From: Oceanospirillaceae bacterium
GTDB taxonomy: Bacteria > Pseudomonadota > Gammaproteobacteria > Pseudomonadales > Balneatricaceae
Length of the DNA: 64,000 bases
Assembly: GCA_003521845.1 (NCBI GenBank)
Contig: DPHB01000024.1
Location: 8,203 to 72,202 of the forward strand
Direction: 5' to 3'
Below are positions 36,217 to 45,500 of this stretch, in pieces. The translations under genes and the position numbers were made by a program. Under the pieces are notes generated by a model, which saw only the letters and a program-made list of their open reading frames with translations, was not told the DNA's origin and searched no databases. Numbering within the stretch: position 1 is the stretch's first letter; the number at the start of each line of letters is the position of its first letter.

Positions 36217-36669
36217 ATGATTCCACTTAACACTGCCATCGTTTCAGGTATTAGCTTGTCAGAAATTGATGGCGAAACAAAAATGCTGCTTATGAAACGT
36301 GTCAAAGGCGAGTTTTGGTGCCATGTAGCCGGTTCCATTGAAGAAGGTGAAACAGGCTATCAAGCAATTATCCGTGAATTTTATGAAGAGACAGGCATTA
36401 GGGTATCGGCCCTATACAATGCTCAATATTTAGAGCGATTTTATGAACCACAGATTAACGTCATTCAGTTGATACCCGTGTTTGTGGTTATGTGCCCGCC
36501 TAATCAGCCAATTCAACTCAATCACGAGCACACCGCATATAGGTGGTGTACGCTAGAGGAAGCCAAAACACTGGCGCCATTCCCTAATCAACACGCCGTG
36601 TTTGAGCAGGTGTGGGAGTATTTTGTAAGACGGCCGGTTAACGAAATATTTAAAGTGCAAATAGACTAG
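36217..36669 (+). CDS. Nudix hydrolase
   Basis: A 150-residue Nudix protein with an intact Nudix box GSIEEGETGYQAIIREFYEE followed by TGI (about residues 46-68), giving the metal-binding REXXEE core. It hydrolyses a nucleoside diphosphate linked to some moiety. Overall size and the late EHTAYRWCTLEEA segment resemble the NudB (dihydroneopterin triphosphate/dATP) group, but the substrate is not certain. AAAGGA precedes the ATG. Confidence 0.87.
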   Translation: MIPLNTAIVSGISLSEIDGETKMLLMKRVKGEFWCHVAGSIEEGETGYQAIIREFYEETGIRVSALYNAQYLERFYEPQINVIQLIPVFVVMCPPNQPIQLNHEHTAYRWCTLEEAKTLAPFPNQHAVFEQVWEYFVRRPVNEIFKVQID

Positions 36670-36701
36670 GCCAGGGCCTAGAAACCAAAGAACCTTTTAC
36701 T

Positions 36702-37268
36702 ATGAACCTAACTGAACTACCAGAAAACCTGCCAATACCTACTGATGATGGTGCTGCCGATCACCTCCCAGCAAAGCCATTACCAAACATTGTGCTACCA
36801 GCAACCAACGGCGGCCAAGTGAATATCAGCCACATACCCGGCTTGCTGGTACTATACATCTACCCCATGACGGGTCGACCGGACACGCCCCTGCCGGATA
36901 ACTGGGACCAAATCCCCGGTGCCCGCGGCTGCACCCCCCAGTCTTGTAGTTTTAGGGATCACTATGCAGAACTACAACATCATCAGGCCAGCGTGTTTGG
37001 CCTAAGCTGCCAAACTTCGGACTATCAGCGAGAAGCGAAAACGCGCTTACATTTGCCGTTTGAACTACTCAGTGATGACCTGTTTGCCCTGCAACACAGC
37101 CTACACTTACCTACTTTTTCTAGCGCAGGTACAAAGCTCTATAAACGCATCACTTTAATAGCCCGCGATGGTATCATTGAAAAAGTATTTTATCCGGTAT
37201 TTCCACCTAGCGACAATGCCCAGCAAGTATTGGCATGGTTGCATAAACAGGGCTATCAACATGACTGA
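36702..37268 (+). CDS. Peroxiredoxin-like (AhpC/Bcp-type) protein
   Basis: A 188-residue thioredoxin-fold redoxin. The motif GARGCTPQSCSFRDHYAEL carries two cysteines four residues apart where peroxiredoxins have the peroxidatic T-x-x-C; FPLDNWD-like DNWDQIPGARGCTPQ and FGLSCQTSDYQREA match the family. It likely reduces peroxides. Stop overlaps the start of the GFA gene by 8 bases, indicating coupled translation. Confidence 0.83.
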   Translation: MNLTELPENLPIPTDDGAADHLPAKPLPNIVLPATNGGQVNISHIPGLLVLYIYPMTGRPDTPLPDNWDQIPGARGCTPQSCSFRDHYAELQHHQASVFGLSCQTSDYQREAKTRLHLPFELLSDDLFALQHSLHLPTFSSAGTKLYKRITLIARDGIIEKVFYPVFPPSDNAQQVLAWLHKQGYQHD

Positions 37269-37668
37269 CAATGACAAGCTAATCACTGGCGAGTGCTTTT
37301 GCGGTGACATCACGTACCAACTAGATGGGCAGCTACGTGATGCACGCTCGTGCCATTGCTCGCGCTGCCGCAAGGCGTTTAGCTCTCAAGCTTCGGCCTA
37401 TGCATTGGTAGACGCCGATAAATTTACTTGGCTACAGGGGCAAGACCTACTCACTTCCTACGTTGGCAAGCATGGCTTTGGCCTGCAGTTTTGTAGCCAG
37501 TGTGGTTCTACCTTGGCGGGTGTTTACCAAGGTGCAGTACATGGCGTTACCCTAGGCTGCGTCAACGGCAGCCCTGATGTAGAAATAGGCAAGCATATAT
37601 ATGTCGATTCCAAAGCCAGTTGGGAGGTGATGCCTGAAGGTGTTAGCCAATTTCGAGAACGTGACTAA
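37261..37668 (+). CDS. GFA (glutathione-dependent formaldehyde-activating) family protein
   Basis: A 135-residue zinc protein of the GFA/CENP-V fold. Zinc-ligand cysteines are in GECFCGDITYQ, SCHCSRCRK and FCSQCGSTL. ATG at 37261 gives the canonical start and overlaps the peroxiredoxin stop. GFA proteins were named for glutathione-formaldehyde chemistry, but most are uncharacterised. A second, broken GFA C-terminus lies convergently 5 bases downstream. Confidence 0.88.
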   Translation: MTDNDKLITGECFCGDITYQLDGQLRDARSCHCSRCRKAFSSQASAYALVDADKFTWLQGQDLLTSYVGKHGFGLQFCSQCGSTLAGVYQGAVHGVTLGCVNGSPDVEIGKHIYVDSKASWEVMPEGVSQFRERD

Positions 37669-37672
37669 GGGC

Positions 37673-37780
37673 CTAACTCCCCATGCTGGCCGGCAGAATA
37701 TCAAACTTAGGCACGCCTTCTGGGAACACGGCCCATGGCGCTGCGGAGGCAGTATAAATCGCCATTTTGGGCCGCAAGTC
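37673..37780 (-). pseudogene. C-terminal remnant of a second GFA-family gene
   Basis: On the minus strand the frame ending at TAG 37673 encodes DLRPKMAIYTASAAPWAVFP and then EGVPKFDILPASMGS, the characteristic last block of GFA proteins (IYTxSAAPW...EGVPKF). Upstream it is cut by a stop at about 37781 and by repeat sequence, with no zinc-binding N-terminal part. I read it as a gene destroyed by insertion or recombination at the repeats. Confidence 0.65.
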
Positions 37781-37786
37781 CTATGC

Positions 37787-37977
37787 ATTGCGTAAGGTTG
37801 CTTCGCTGCGCTGCAATGACAGAAAAACCAAACGTCATTGCGAGGAGGCACGACGCGGCAACCTTTAGCAGGATTGCAGTGAACTGACAGAGATTGCTTC
37901 GCTGCGCTCGCAAGGACGGGGTCTTCGTTACCCTCGCAAAGACGGGGTATGCGCTACCCTCGCAACGACGAGGCTTT
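37787..37977. repeat. CGTCATTGCGAG / GCAATC repeat cluster
   Basis: This 190-base stretch between the GFA remnant and dgt contains several copies of one repeat: ggttgcttcgctgcgctgcaatgac, cgtcattgcgaggaggcacg, gattgcttcgctgcgctcgcaaggacg and two further tcgcaaagacg/tcgcaacgacg words. Left and right halves are inverted to each other, as in the related elements at 11.7 and 54.0 kb. No gene is seen in it. Confidence 0.75.
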
Positions 37978-39450
37978 TCAATGTGCTGCGGTGAGTAGTT
38001 GATATTCAGCCAAAGCAAAGTTGTCGGTCATGCCGCTGATGTAGTCCAGCAGTAGGCGCACACGGTAATAGTACTCTAACATTTCCATTTCTGTCTTATT
38101 GGTCGCTTGTTCCAACAAAGGTTGCACAACAGCTATGTAGGTACGCTTATGCTTACCGGAAAGCTTGTGGTACAAACGGGTCTCTATTGGATAGCCTTTT
38201 ATAGATTGTTCTTCACTGGTAGCTAGTTCCCAAAAGTCGGTAAAGGCAAACTCTAGCAATGGTTTATAGGCCTGTAATAACCCACGAATTACAGCAACAC
38301 CCTTGAGTTCAAGGTGTTCCACTTCGGGTGTAGAGAATACCTTGCTAACGGCCACCTTCTTAAGGGTCTTGGCCGCCAAGCTATAAACATCGTTGCCTTC
38401 TATCAACGAACCATCAAATTGGCCGTGAAAAATAGCGGTGTGATTGGCTACATAATGATCAGCAGCATGTTCCACCAAGGCATTCACAAAGCGTGTACGC
38501 AAAGCTAACAAGTAACTGTGGTCCTTATCTAGAGTCTCGTCGTGGTAATCGGTCATGGCTTTGAGCAAAATACGAGGTAGCAACTGGCCGTCTTCCACGG
38601 ACAAGTCATGCTGGGCTGCAGTCAACTGATACCACTGAGCAAGCAATAGCTCATGCAGTTGTTGTACAGTCAAAATACCCTTATCTACGGCATCCGCCAA
38701 ATCAGCAATACAATAAGAAATATCATCGGCGGCTTCCATAATATAGGCCAATGGAAAACGGCAGCCTTGGTCAATTTGTAAGTGCTTACCAACCTGCTTG
38801 TACAGGTCTTGCTCGGCATAGTAATAGCCCGGTTTCTTTTGTCGGTACACATTATCAGGCCTAGGTTCACCGGCCATACGGGTATATTTGAACAAAGACG
38901 CCAACTGAGTGTAAGTTAGATTCAGGCCTTGTAAACTATGCAAAATACGTAAGCCTTGGGCATTACCTTCAAACTGGGCCAAGTCGGCAGCCAACATTGC
39001 AGCCTCTGCCTGCGCCCCAAAACGCTGCTGAAATACGGGTATTATTTGCTTTTGTAACCACTGGCTAATCACCTCTTCGCCAAGATGACCAAACGGTGGG
39101 TTGCCAACATCATGCAGCAAACAAGCTATCTCCACGGCACTAACAAAGCCATCACTAAGCTCGTGTAAAGCACAATTTTCTAGCTCTCCCTGCTGGTCTA
39201 GCTTTTGCATAATACGCTTGCTGATATAGCGGCCTACCTGCATCACCTCTAAAGAATGGGTGAGCCGGCTGCGCACTGCGGCATTGGTTTCTAGAGGAAA
39301 CACTTGGGTTTTTTGTTGCAAGCGGCGCACCGCGGCAGAATTAATTGCGCGCCCTCTATCACTTTCCATCTGCTCGTTAAAACTTCGGCCTTGCATGGAA
39401 GTTTCGCGATCTCTCACGGGTTGTAATTTAATGCGGTAGTCCAATGCCAT
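37978..39450 (-). CDS. dgt: dGTP triphosphohydrolase
   Basis: A protein of about 490 residues of the HD superfamily. HD-site residues are in VRSRLTHSLEVMQVG and CLLHDVGNPPFGHLGE; AADDISYCIADLADAVDKG is the later metal/substrate block. It hydrolyses dGTP to deoxyguanosine and tripolyphosphate. Length equals that of the E. coli enzyme. ATG at 39450 with AAAGG upstream is preferred over a TTG two codons earlier. Transcribed alone toward the repeat cluster. Confidence 0.92.
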   Translation of the reverse strand: MALDYRIKLQPVRDRETSMQGRSFNEQMESDRGRAINSAAVRRLQQKTQVFPLETNAAVRSRLTHSLEVMQVGRYISKRIMQKLDQQGELENCALHELSDGFVSAVEIACLLHDVGNPPFGHLGEEVISQWLQKQIIPVFQQRFGAQAEAAMLAADLAQFEGNAQGLRILHSLQGLNLTYTQLASLFKYTRMAGEPRPDNVYRQKKPGYYYAEQDLYKQVGKHLQIDQGCRFPLAYIMEAADDISYCIADLADAVDKGILTVQQLHELLLAQWYQLTAAQHDLSVEDGQLLPRILLKAMTDYHDETLDKDHSYLLALRTRFVNALVEHAADHYVANHTAIFHGQFDGSLIEGNDVYSLAAKTLKKVAVSKVFSTPEVEHLELKGVAVIRGLLQAYKPLLEFAFTDFWELATSEEQSIKGYPIETRLYHKLSGKHKRTYIAVVQPLLEQATNKTEMEMLEYYYRVRLLLDYISGMTDNFALAEYQLLTAAH

Positions 39451-39547
39451 GGGCAAAGCCTTTATTGCTTAGTCTTAGAGAAGGGTTTATTGTATCTAAG
39501 ACACTATAACTAGCAAGACCAATACCACAACAGACAGAGTAAAGACT

Positions 39548-39784
39548 ATGAAAACCATGACTTGCAGCCAACTTGGCGGCGCGTGCGACCAAACTTTTCA
39601 AGCTGACAGCTTTGAAGCGATGGGTGAACTTAGTAAAGCCCATGCTATGGAAATGATGCAACAACAAGAACCTGCACACCTAGCCGCCATGCAGAAGATG
39701 GGCGAAATGATGCAAGACCCGGCAGGCATGCAAGCCTGGTTTGCTGGTAAGCAAGCCGAGTTTGATGCCTTGCCAGAAGACTAG
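39548..39784 (+). CDS. DUF1059-like small protein
   Basis: A 78-residue protein starting MKTMTCSQLGGACDQTFQAD, the usual start of DUF1059-like small proteins with two conserved cysteines, followed by a methionine-rich helix (HAMEMMQQQE; MQKMGEMMQD). Acidic, soluble, no signal peptide. Function unknown; the methionine/cysteine content could suit metal or redox sensing, but that is speculation. Confidence 0.72.
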   Translation: MKTMTCSQLGGACDQTFQADSFEAMGELSKAHAMEMMQQQEPAHLAAMQKMGEMMQDPAGMQAWFAGKQAEFDALPED

Positions 39785-39869
39785 TATGGATTATCGGGGT
39801 CGGTGGGCCTGCCCCATGAGCATCGTGAATGCTTTGGGTACCTCAGGTCCGACCTCAAATATAACAATC

Positions 39870-40316
39870 CTAACGCGGTTCAATCACCGTTTCGGACTTC
39901 AAAGAGTTAGCGATAAAGCACTTCTTGTGAGCACTTTGGTGAATGCGTTCTAGCACCTCACTAGAAGGCACTGCATCAACAAATTCCACCTTCGGACGCA
40001 ATACAATCTTAGTAATCGCCATCACACCATCCTCATCTTTTCCCAAAATAGCCGTCGCTTCGTCTTCATAACTTGCCACTGGAAAACGTTTGATGCGAGC
40101 AATGGCCAAGAAGAACAACATATGACACGAAGACACAGAACCCACTAATACCTGCTCTGGGTCAGCCATATCTGGATCACCCAAAAAGTCGGCGGCGGCA
40201 GACATACCTAGTTGCTGCTTACCATCGATATCTAATACGTGATTACGGCTGTAATCTTCGGCCTTGTCAGGGTGAGGTTGGTTGCTCCAACTAACGTTAA
40301 CGGTATGTTCGCTCAT
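39870..40316 (-). CDS. OsmC-family protein
   Basis: A 148-residue OsmC/Ohr-fold protein. The two redox cysteines are in VGSVSSCHMLFFLAIA (about residue 59) and HKKCFIANSLK (about residue 132). This matches the OsmC/YhfA-type rather than Ohr order. Likely a thiol-dependent hydroperoxidase. Single gene, convergent with the DUF1059-like gene. Confidence 0.87.
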   Translation of the reverse strand: MSEHTVNVSWSNQPHPDKAEDYSRNHVLDIDGKQQLGMSAAADFLGDPDMADPEQVLVGSVSSCHMLFFLAIARIKRFPVASYEDEATAILGKDEDGVMAITKIVLRPKVEFVDAVPSSEVLERIHQSAHKKCFIANSLKSETVIEPR

Positions 40317-40423
40317 GATTGCATCACGGGTAATGGTGTATATTGGCTATGATGACAGCTATAGCATCAAAAACCTTGTCACGGATCAATATATATTAGT
40401 ATTACCGTATATAAAAACAAACA

Positions 40424-42514
40424 CTACAGGTGCCCCATCAAACCACTGGCCCTAACCACCTTTCGAGTCATGGCCTGTTCCAGCACCTGCTCGTCACCAT
40501 AAATTAAGGAAAACATCCGTTTCGCTCTGGTTATCCCTGTGTAGAGCAGCTCTTTTGTCAACACTGGGCTGCTGTGGTCAGGTAACATTAATAAGGTATG
40601 TTCAAACTCAGAACCTTGAGACTTATGCACAGTCATGGCAAATACCGTATCAACAGAACGTAAGCGGCTTGGTAGCACCCAGCGTACCCCGCCGGCGCCA
40701 TCGTTAAAAACAACCCTAAGCAGCTCTTCTCCAGCAGCCGTATCGTGATAAGGCAGACAAACACCAATGTCGCCATTCATAAGCTTCAAGTGATAGTCAT
40801 TACGGCTCACCATCACTGGACGCCCCGCATACCAATCGGCTTCACCAACATTTAACCAGTCAGCATCTTGCAGCAGGTGCTGAATAGCCCCATTCATACC
40901 TGCCACGCCCCATTCACTCTGGCGCAAAGCAACTAGTAACTGAAACCGGCCGTGAGCCTCTAAAACCGCTCGCCCCCAAGTGTCAACATCACCACCTTGT
41001 GACCCCTGTTGAACTAGCCGTAGGTAGCCAGCGTAGCCCTCAGTGAGCAGTTGCGCTAGCTCTTGTGTTAACCAGTTAACTGGCGCTGTTCCGCTTGCGG
41101 GCGGTTGATACAGCAAGCGTAATTGGGGTTGGCGTTTTTTCTTGCTAGCCAAGGTTTGTTCTTGCGCCACAATGGCTTGCAAGTCTTGCCAAGGTAACAA
41201 GGTACGCTGCCCTTCATACAAGCCTTCGTTAACCAAGCTTGCTAAGGCATGAATGCTACCGCCTTGTTGAAAGCGGTGGCTTATACGTAACATAGTAGTC
41301 GCTTGCGCCAGACTAGTGCCATCACTAGCACAGTACCTATCCGGAATCTGGTCACCACTGAAGTTACGTAGCCAAGCTAAGGTGTCGGCCAGGTAGCGCC
41401 CGTCACTCGCTGCCGAGCAAAGGTCACCCAGTACAGACCCCGCTTCCACCGAGGCTAATTGGTCTTTGTCGCCGATTAAAATCAAACGCGTGTGCTTATC
41501 CAAGGATTGCACCAACGAGGCCATCATTTCTAGGTCTACCATGGACGCCTCGTCCACCACTACTATATCCGCAGCCAGCGGGTTATTAGCATGGTGCCGA
41601 AACAGACGACTGTTGGGCACAGTGCCGAGTAAGCGGTGTAAGGTTGTCACTTCTGCAGGAATCACTTGGCGTAGCTGTGCCGCATTAAAATGCTCACCAT
41701 CAGGAAAGTCTTGCTTTTGTAAATTACTCGCAATGGATTCGTTTAAGCGCGCCGCAGCCTTACCCGTGGGGGCAGCTAGCTTAATATGCAAAGCCGGTAG
41801 TTGTTGCTCTAGCTGCGTTGCCTGCAGCAAGGCTAATAAGCGTAATACTGTGGTCGTTTTGCCCGTACCTGGGCCACCGGTGATAATGGCAAAATTACTA
41901 CGCGCCGACAAGGCCACTGCCGCACGCTGCCAATCTACCTTTTCACCAGCAGTAAAAGGCTGCGCAAACAAGTCTTTAATGATAGCCTGCGCTTGCTCTG
42001 GCAATTGCCTAGCGACACTAGTCTGCTTAGCTATAAAGTCAGCCAATAATTGCTCGCACTGCCAATAGCGCCTTAAGTACAACAAGCTTTGTGCATTGCT
42101 AGTATCCAACACTAAAGGTGTATTTGCACCAGCATCAATAGCCTCAGTTGCCACTGTGTCAATGGTCGCCACTGCCAGACTAGCGCCGATGTCAGCTAGC
42201 CATTGGCGCAAGCTAAGTGTACTCATCAAGGCTAGCAACGCGCTTTCAAAGCTACGTTTAACTGGCAACAGCTCTCGTGCTACCCGATCTTCGGCAGCTA
42301 AACCAAAGTGAGCTAAGGGGTCGGCAATGACCGCTGCTAAGTCTACACATACATGGCCCATAGCACTGTGCCGGCTAGCTAACAGTATGGCAAGGCTTTG
42401 ACCATCAGTGAGGGTTTGTACCTGCTGACGTTGAATAAGCTCCACCAAGGCCACATCAACATCACGCACTATTTGTAATTGCAGAGCTTGCTGAAATAGA
42501 AGATTTAACGCCAT
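40424..42514 (-). CDS. recD: Exodeoxyribonuclease V alpha subunit
   Basis: A 696-residue superfamily 1 helicase. Walker A is FAIITGGPGTGKTTTVLRLL, Walker B VVDEASMVDLEMM and the C-terminal motif VFAMTVHKSQGSEFEHTLL. It is the fast 5'-3' motor of RecBCD, acting at double-strand ends. The ATG overlaps the recB stop by one base (TAATG), as in typical recB-recD pairs. Length slightly exceeds E. coli RecD (608). Confidence 0.95.
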   Translation of the reverse strand: MALNLLFQQALQLQIVRDVDVALVELIQRQQVQTLTDGQSLAILLASRHSAMGHVCVDLAAVIADPLAHFGLAAEDRVARELLPVKRSFESALLALMSTLSLRQWLADIGASLAVATIDTVATEAIDAGANTPLVLDTSNAQSLLYLRRYWQCEQLLADFIAKQTSVARQLPEQAQAIIKDLFAQPFTAGEKVDWQRAAVALSARSNFAIITGGPGTGKTTTVLRLLALLQATQLEQQLPALHIKLAAPTGKAAARLNESIASNLQKQDFPDGEHFNAAQLRQVIPAEVTTLHRLLGTVPNSRLFRHHANNPLAADIVVVDEASMVDLEMMASLVQSLDKHTRLILIGDKDQLASVEAGSVLGDLCSAASDGRYLADTLAWLRNFSGDQIPDRYCASDGTSLAQATTMLRISHRFQQGGSIHALASLVNEGLYEGQRTLLPWQDLQAIVAQEQTLASKKKRQPQLRLLYQPPASGTAPVNWLTQELAQLLTEGYAGYLRLVQQGSQGGDVDTWGRAVLEAHGRFQLLVALRQSEWGVAGMNGAIQHLLQDADWLNVGEADWYAGRPVMVSRNDYHLKLMNGDIGVCLPYHDTAAGEELLRVVFNDGAGGVRWVLPSRLRSVDTVFAMTVHKSQGSEFEHTLLMLPDHSSPVLTKELLYTGITRAKRMFSLIYGDEQVLEQAMTRKVVRASGLMGHL

Positions 42515-45500
42515 TACACAATCTCCCCGCCAACACCTTGGAAGAGCTTATCCAAGCCTTCAATCAAAGCTTTTGCTGGCTTATCCATCAGTAAGCCTTG
42601 GGTATCTGGGTTGCCAATGCCACGCAAAAAAACATACACAGCACCACCTACATGCTGGTCGTAATCGTAGTTGGGCAAACGTGACTTAAGCAAGCGATGC
42701 AAAGCCAAAACATACAAGATGTACTGCATGTCGTAACGCTTGTGCAACAAGGCATCTCGCAAGGCTTCGTGGGTATAGGCACTGGCATCTTCACCTAAGA
42801 AGTTACTCTTCCAGTCCACCACAAAATATTGGCCTTGGTGCTCTATCAATAAATCGATATATCCCTTGAGCATGCCATTTAACTGTTTGGGGTCTGCCTG
42901 GGGGCGAGTTTGTTGCTGCCAAGTATGCTGACACACCAAGTTATCCATGGCCCGGACATCGACCTGTTTGGTAGAGAGTAAAAACTCCATTTCTACCAGT
43001 AGTTGTTGCGCGTTTAAACTTTGTAGTTGCATCGGTGCGCTAGATAATTCTCCTAGCTGCCACGGCATCTGCAAAAACTGTAGCAACCACTCATCAACTG
43101 CAGAAACCCATGCATCAAGCTCTAAGGGTAACAGGTGAGCTTGTACAATCTTCTGCCTTGCCGGCTGATTAGCTATTACCTCGGCAAACCCCAAGGTGGC
43201 ACAGTCTTCCAGCATTTCATGCAGCATAGTACCGTACAAGGCCCCCTTAGGAAGGTTGTGAATATTGGCGGCTTGCTCTTCCAATGCGGCCGCGCCCCCA
43301 TCCATGTCGACAAACTGATGCTGCTCTTCTAGCAAAATAGCATCTTGGGCTGTGTCGGGAGCATTTTCCACTCCATCTTCTACTACGCCCACTACCGATA
43401 CCGAGTCTTTTTGGCTGCTAAAGTTCAAGGCCGAATAACTAGCTGTGTACCAATTTTTTACCTTTATAGCCGGTGCCTGACGGGCACCCTGCCATTGCCT
43501 CTCATGCGTATTCTGCGGTAAATAAGTGTGTTCTTCTGGGACTGGTTGAATGGGTAAATCTTGAGCCAGTGTTGTCATGTAGTCACTAAGCTGCCCCACG
43601 GTTTCTGGCAACATCAATAAGCAACCCAAACCAGACTTATCGTGGTTTTTTACCTCACCTAAGCCTAGATACTGGCAGCAAGATGCACGGGTTAAGGCCA
43701 CATACAATTTACGAATTTCTTCTGTTTGGCGCTCGTGTTCTACCGCAGCCAAAATGGCTTTATCAGCCACCAATGCCACTTGTTTTTGGTGTTTAATATC
43801 GTGATAAACCAGCGGCATATCCGTGCTTTTTGCCAACCGCGTTTTATTCAAAAAAGGCAAAAATACCACGGGATATTCCAAACCTTTGGACTTATGAATA
43901 GTCACCACCTGAACCAGGTTGCTATCACTCTCTAGGCGCTGTTGTTGGCTAACATCTTGGGTGTCTGGGTTATCCAGCAAGGTTTCAAAATAGCGCACTA
44001 AGCTAAGTTCACCATCCAATTGCATAGCTGCCTGTTGTAGCAGCTCGGCCATATGCAACAAATCAGTTAGTAAGCGCTCACCGCCCACCACAGACATAAT
44101 TCTAGAAGCGGCATGACTATCAAAGATCACTTGATAAATTAAGGCTAGCACGCCTTTACTCTGCCAAAGCTGATGGTAACCATGGAAACGCTGCACCTGT
44201 TTTTCCCATGCCAACTCGTCTCGTTGCAAGGCATCCATATCAGCTAGGTCTAAACCTAGTAACAAGGTAGGTAACACCATATTAAGTAAGCGATCATCAT
44301 CAGGGTGGGCCACGGCACGCAACAGCAATAACACATCCTGAGCAATAGGCGTGGTATAAACACTGCTCGCATCAGACAAGTAGACACTGGCTATACGGCG
44401 TTGCGCTAAGGCCTTGCGCACAGCGCTAGCTTCCTTTTGATTCGCCACCAAAATCGCCATATGCTTGGGTGCTAGTGGTTGCTGTTGGTCGCCTTCTTGT
44501 AGCACGGCCTTGTTGTCTGTCGACAAGTTCAATAAGCGCGCCACTTCATTGGCGGTCGCAGCACTCATCTGTTCCACATAGGATTTGTCAACGATGGCTT
44601 TGCCTGGCTTATCGACCTCGGCTAACCAAGCCACTTGAGAGCTTTGTGCTTGGCCGTCTAAAATCAGTTGACGCCGCGTCTTTTTGCCAGCTTCCACGGC
44701 CACAAACGGCAAAGGGTTGTGACTATCCTGACGGAAGCGAAAAGCGCCCAAAGCATGGCTATCACCATAGCTAAACAAGCCATTTACGGCAGCGATCAAA
44801 TTAGCGTCAGAACGAAAGTTATGCTTAAGCGTATAGTGGTGCCCGCTAGTGTGTTCTCGCGCTTGTAAGTAGGTGTAGATATCACCACCACGAAAGGCAT
44901 ATATTGCCTGCTTGGGGTCACCAATCATAATGAAACCGGCGTCTGGGCAACCGTCACGAATGCCATATACACGGTTAAATATATCGTACTGCACTGGGTC
45001 AGTATCCTGAAATTCATCTACCAAGGCCATCGGAAAGCGCTGGCGTATAGCTTGCGCCAGCTGCACGCCACCGGAGCCGTGCAAGGCTTGTTGCAAACGC
45101 AGCAACAAGTCATCGTTACTCAACAAACCTAACTGCTGCTTCTTGGTGGCTAGGTGTTGATTAAACCAGTGACAAGCATCGGTCAGTATTTGAGCGTCAG
45201 GACTAGGCAGTTGCTCAGCCAAATCCAAAGCCGCCGCAAGGTGCTTTGCTGCGAGCAAATCTACCTGCACTTGCTCTAGGTCTTTCCATATAGACAGATC
45301 TTGCATGGCTAACCGCTGTAAGCCTTTATTCACCTCTAGCTTACTATCATCGCTATGTACGAAGTCTCTGATTTTAGCTAACGCTTTGGCTTTGTTGGCA
45401 CTATTGAGGCCAGCAGCTTTATACAAACCCGCTTCGTTGGCTTCGGCAAAGTAAGCTTCAAGCTCATCAACCGAAGCTTCTAAGTCGGCTTTTACCTTAC

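Noticed and set aside
37707..38018. A 103-codon minus-strand frame across the repeat cluster
   Set aside because: It translates the CGTCATTGCGAG repeats (LRAQRSNL-type words) and overlaps the GFA remnant in another frame; no family features.
41466..42068. Long plus-strand frame opposite recD (200 codons)
   Set aside because: It is antisense to the conserved helicase motifs of recD, has no ribosome site and shows low-complexity serine/alanine/lysine composition.
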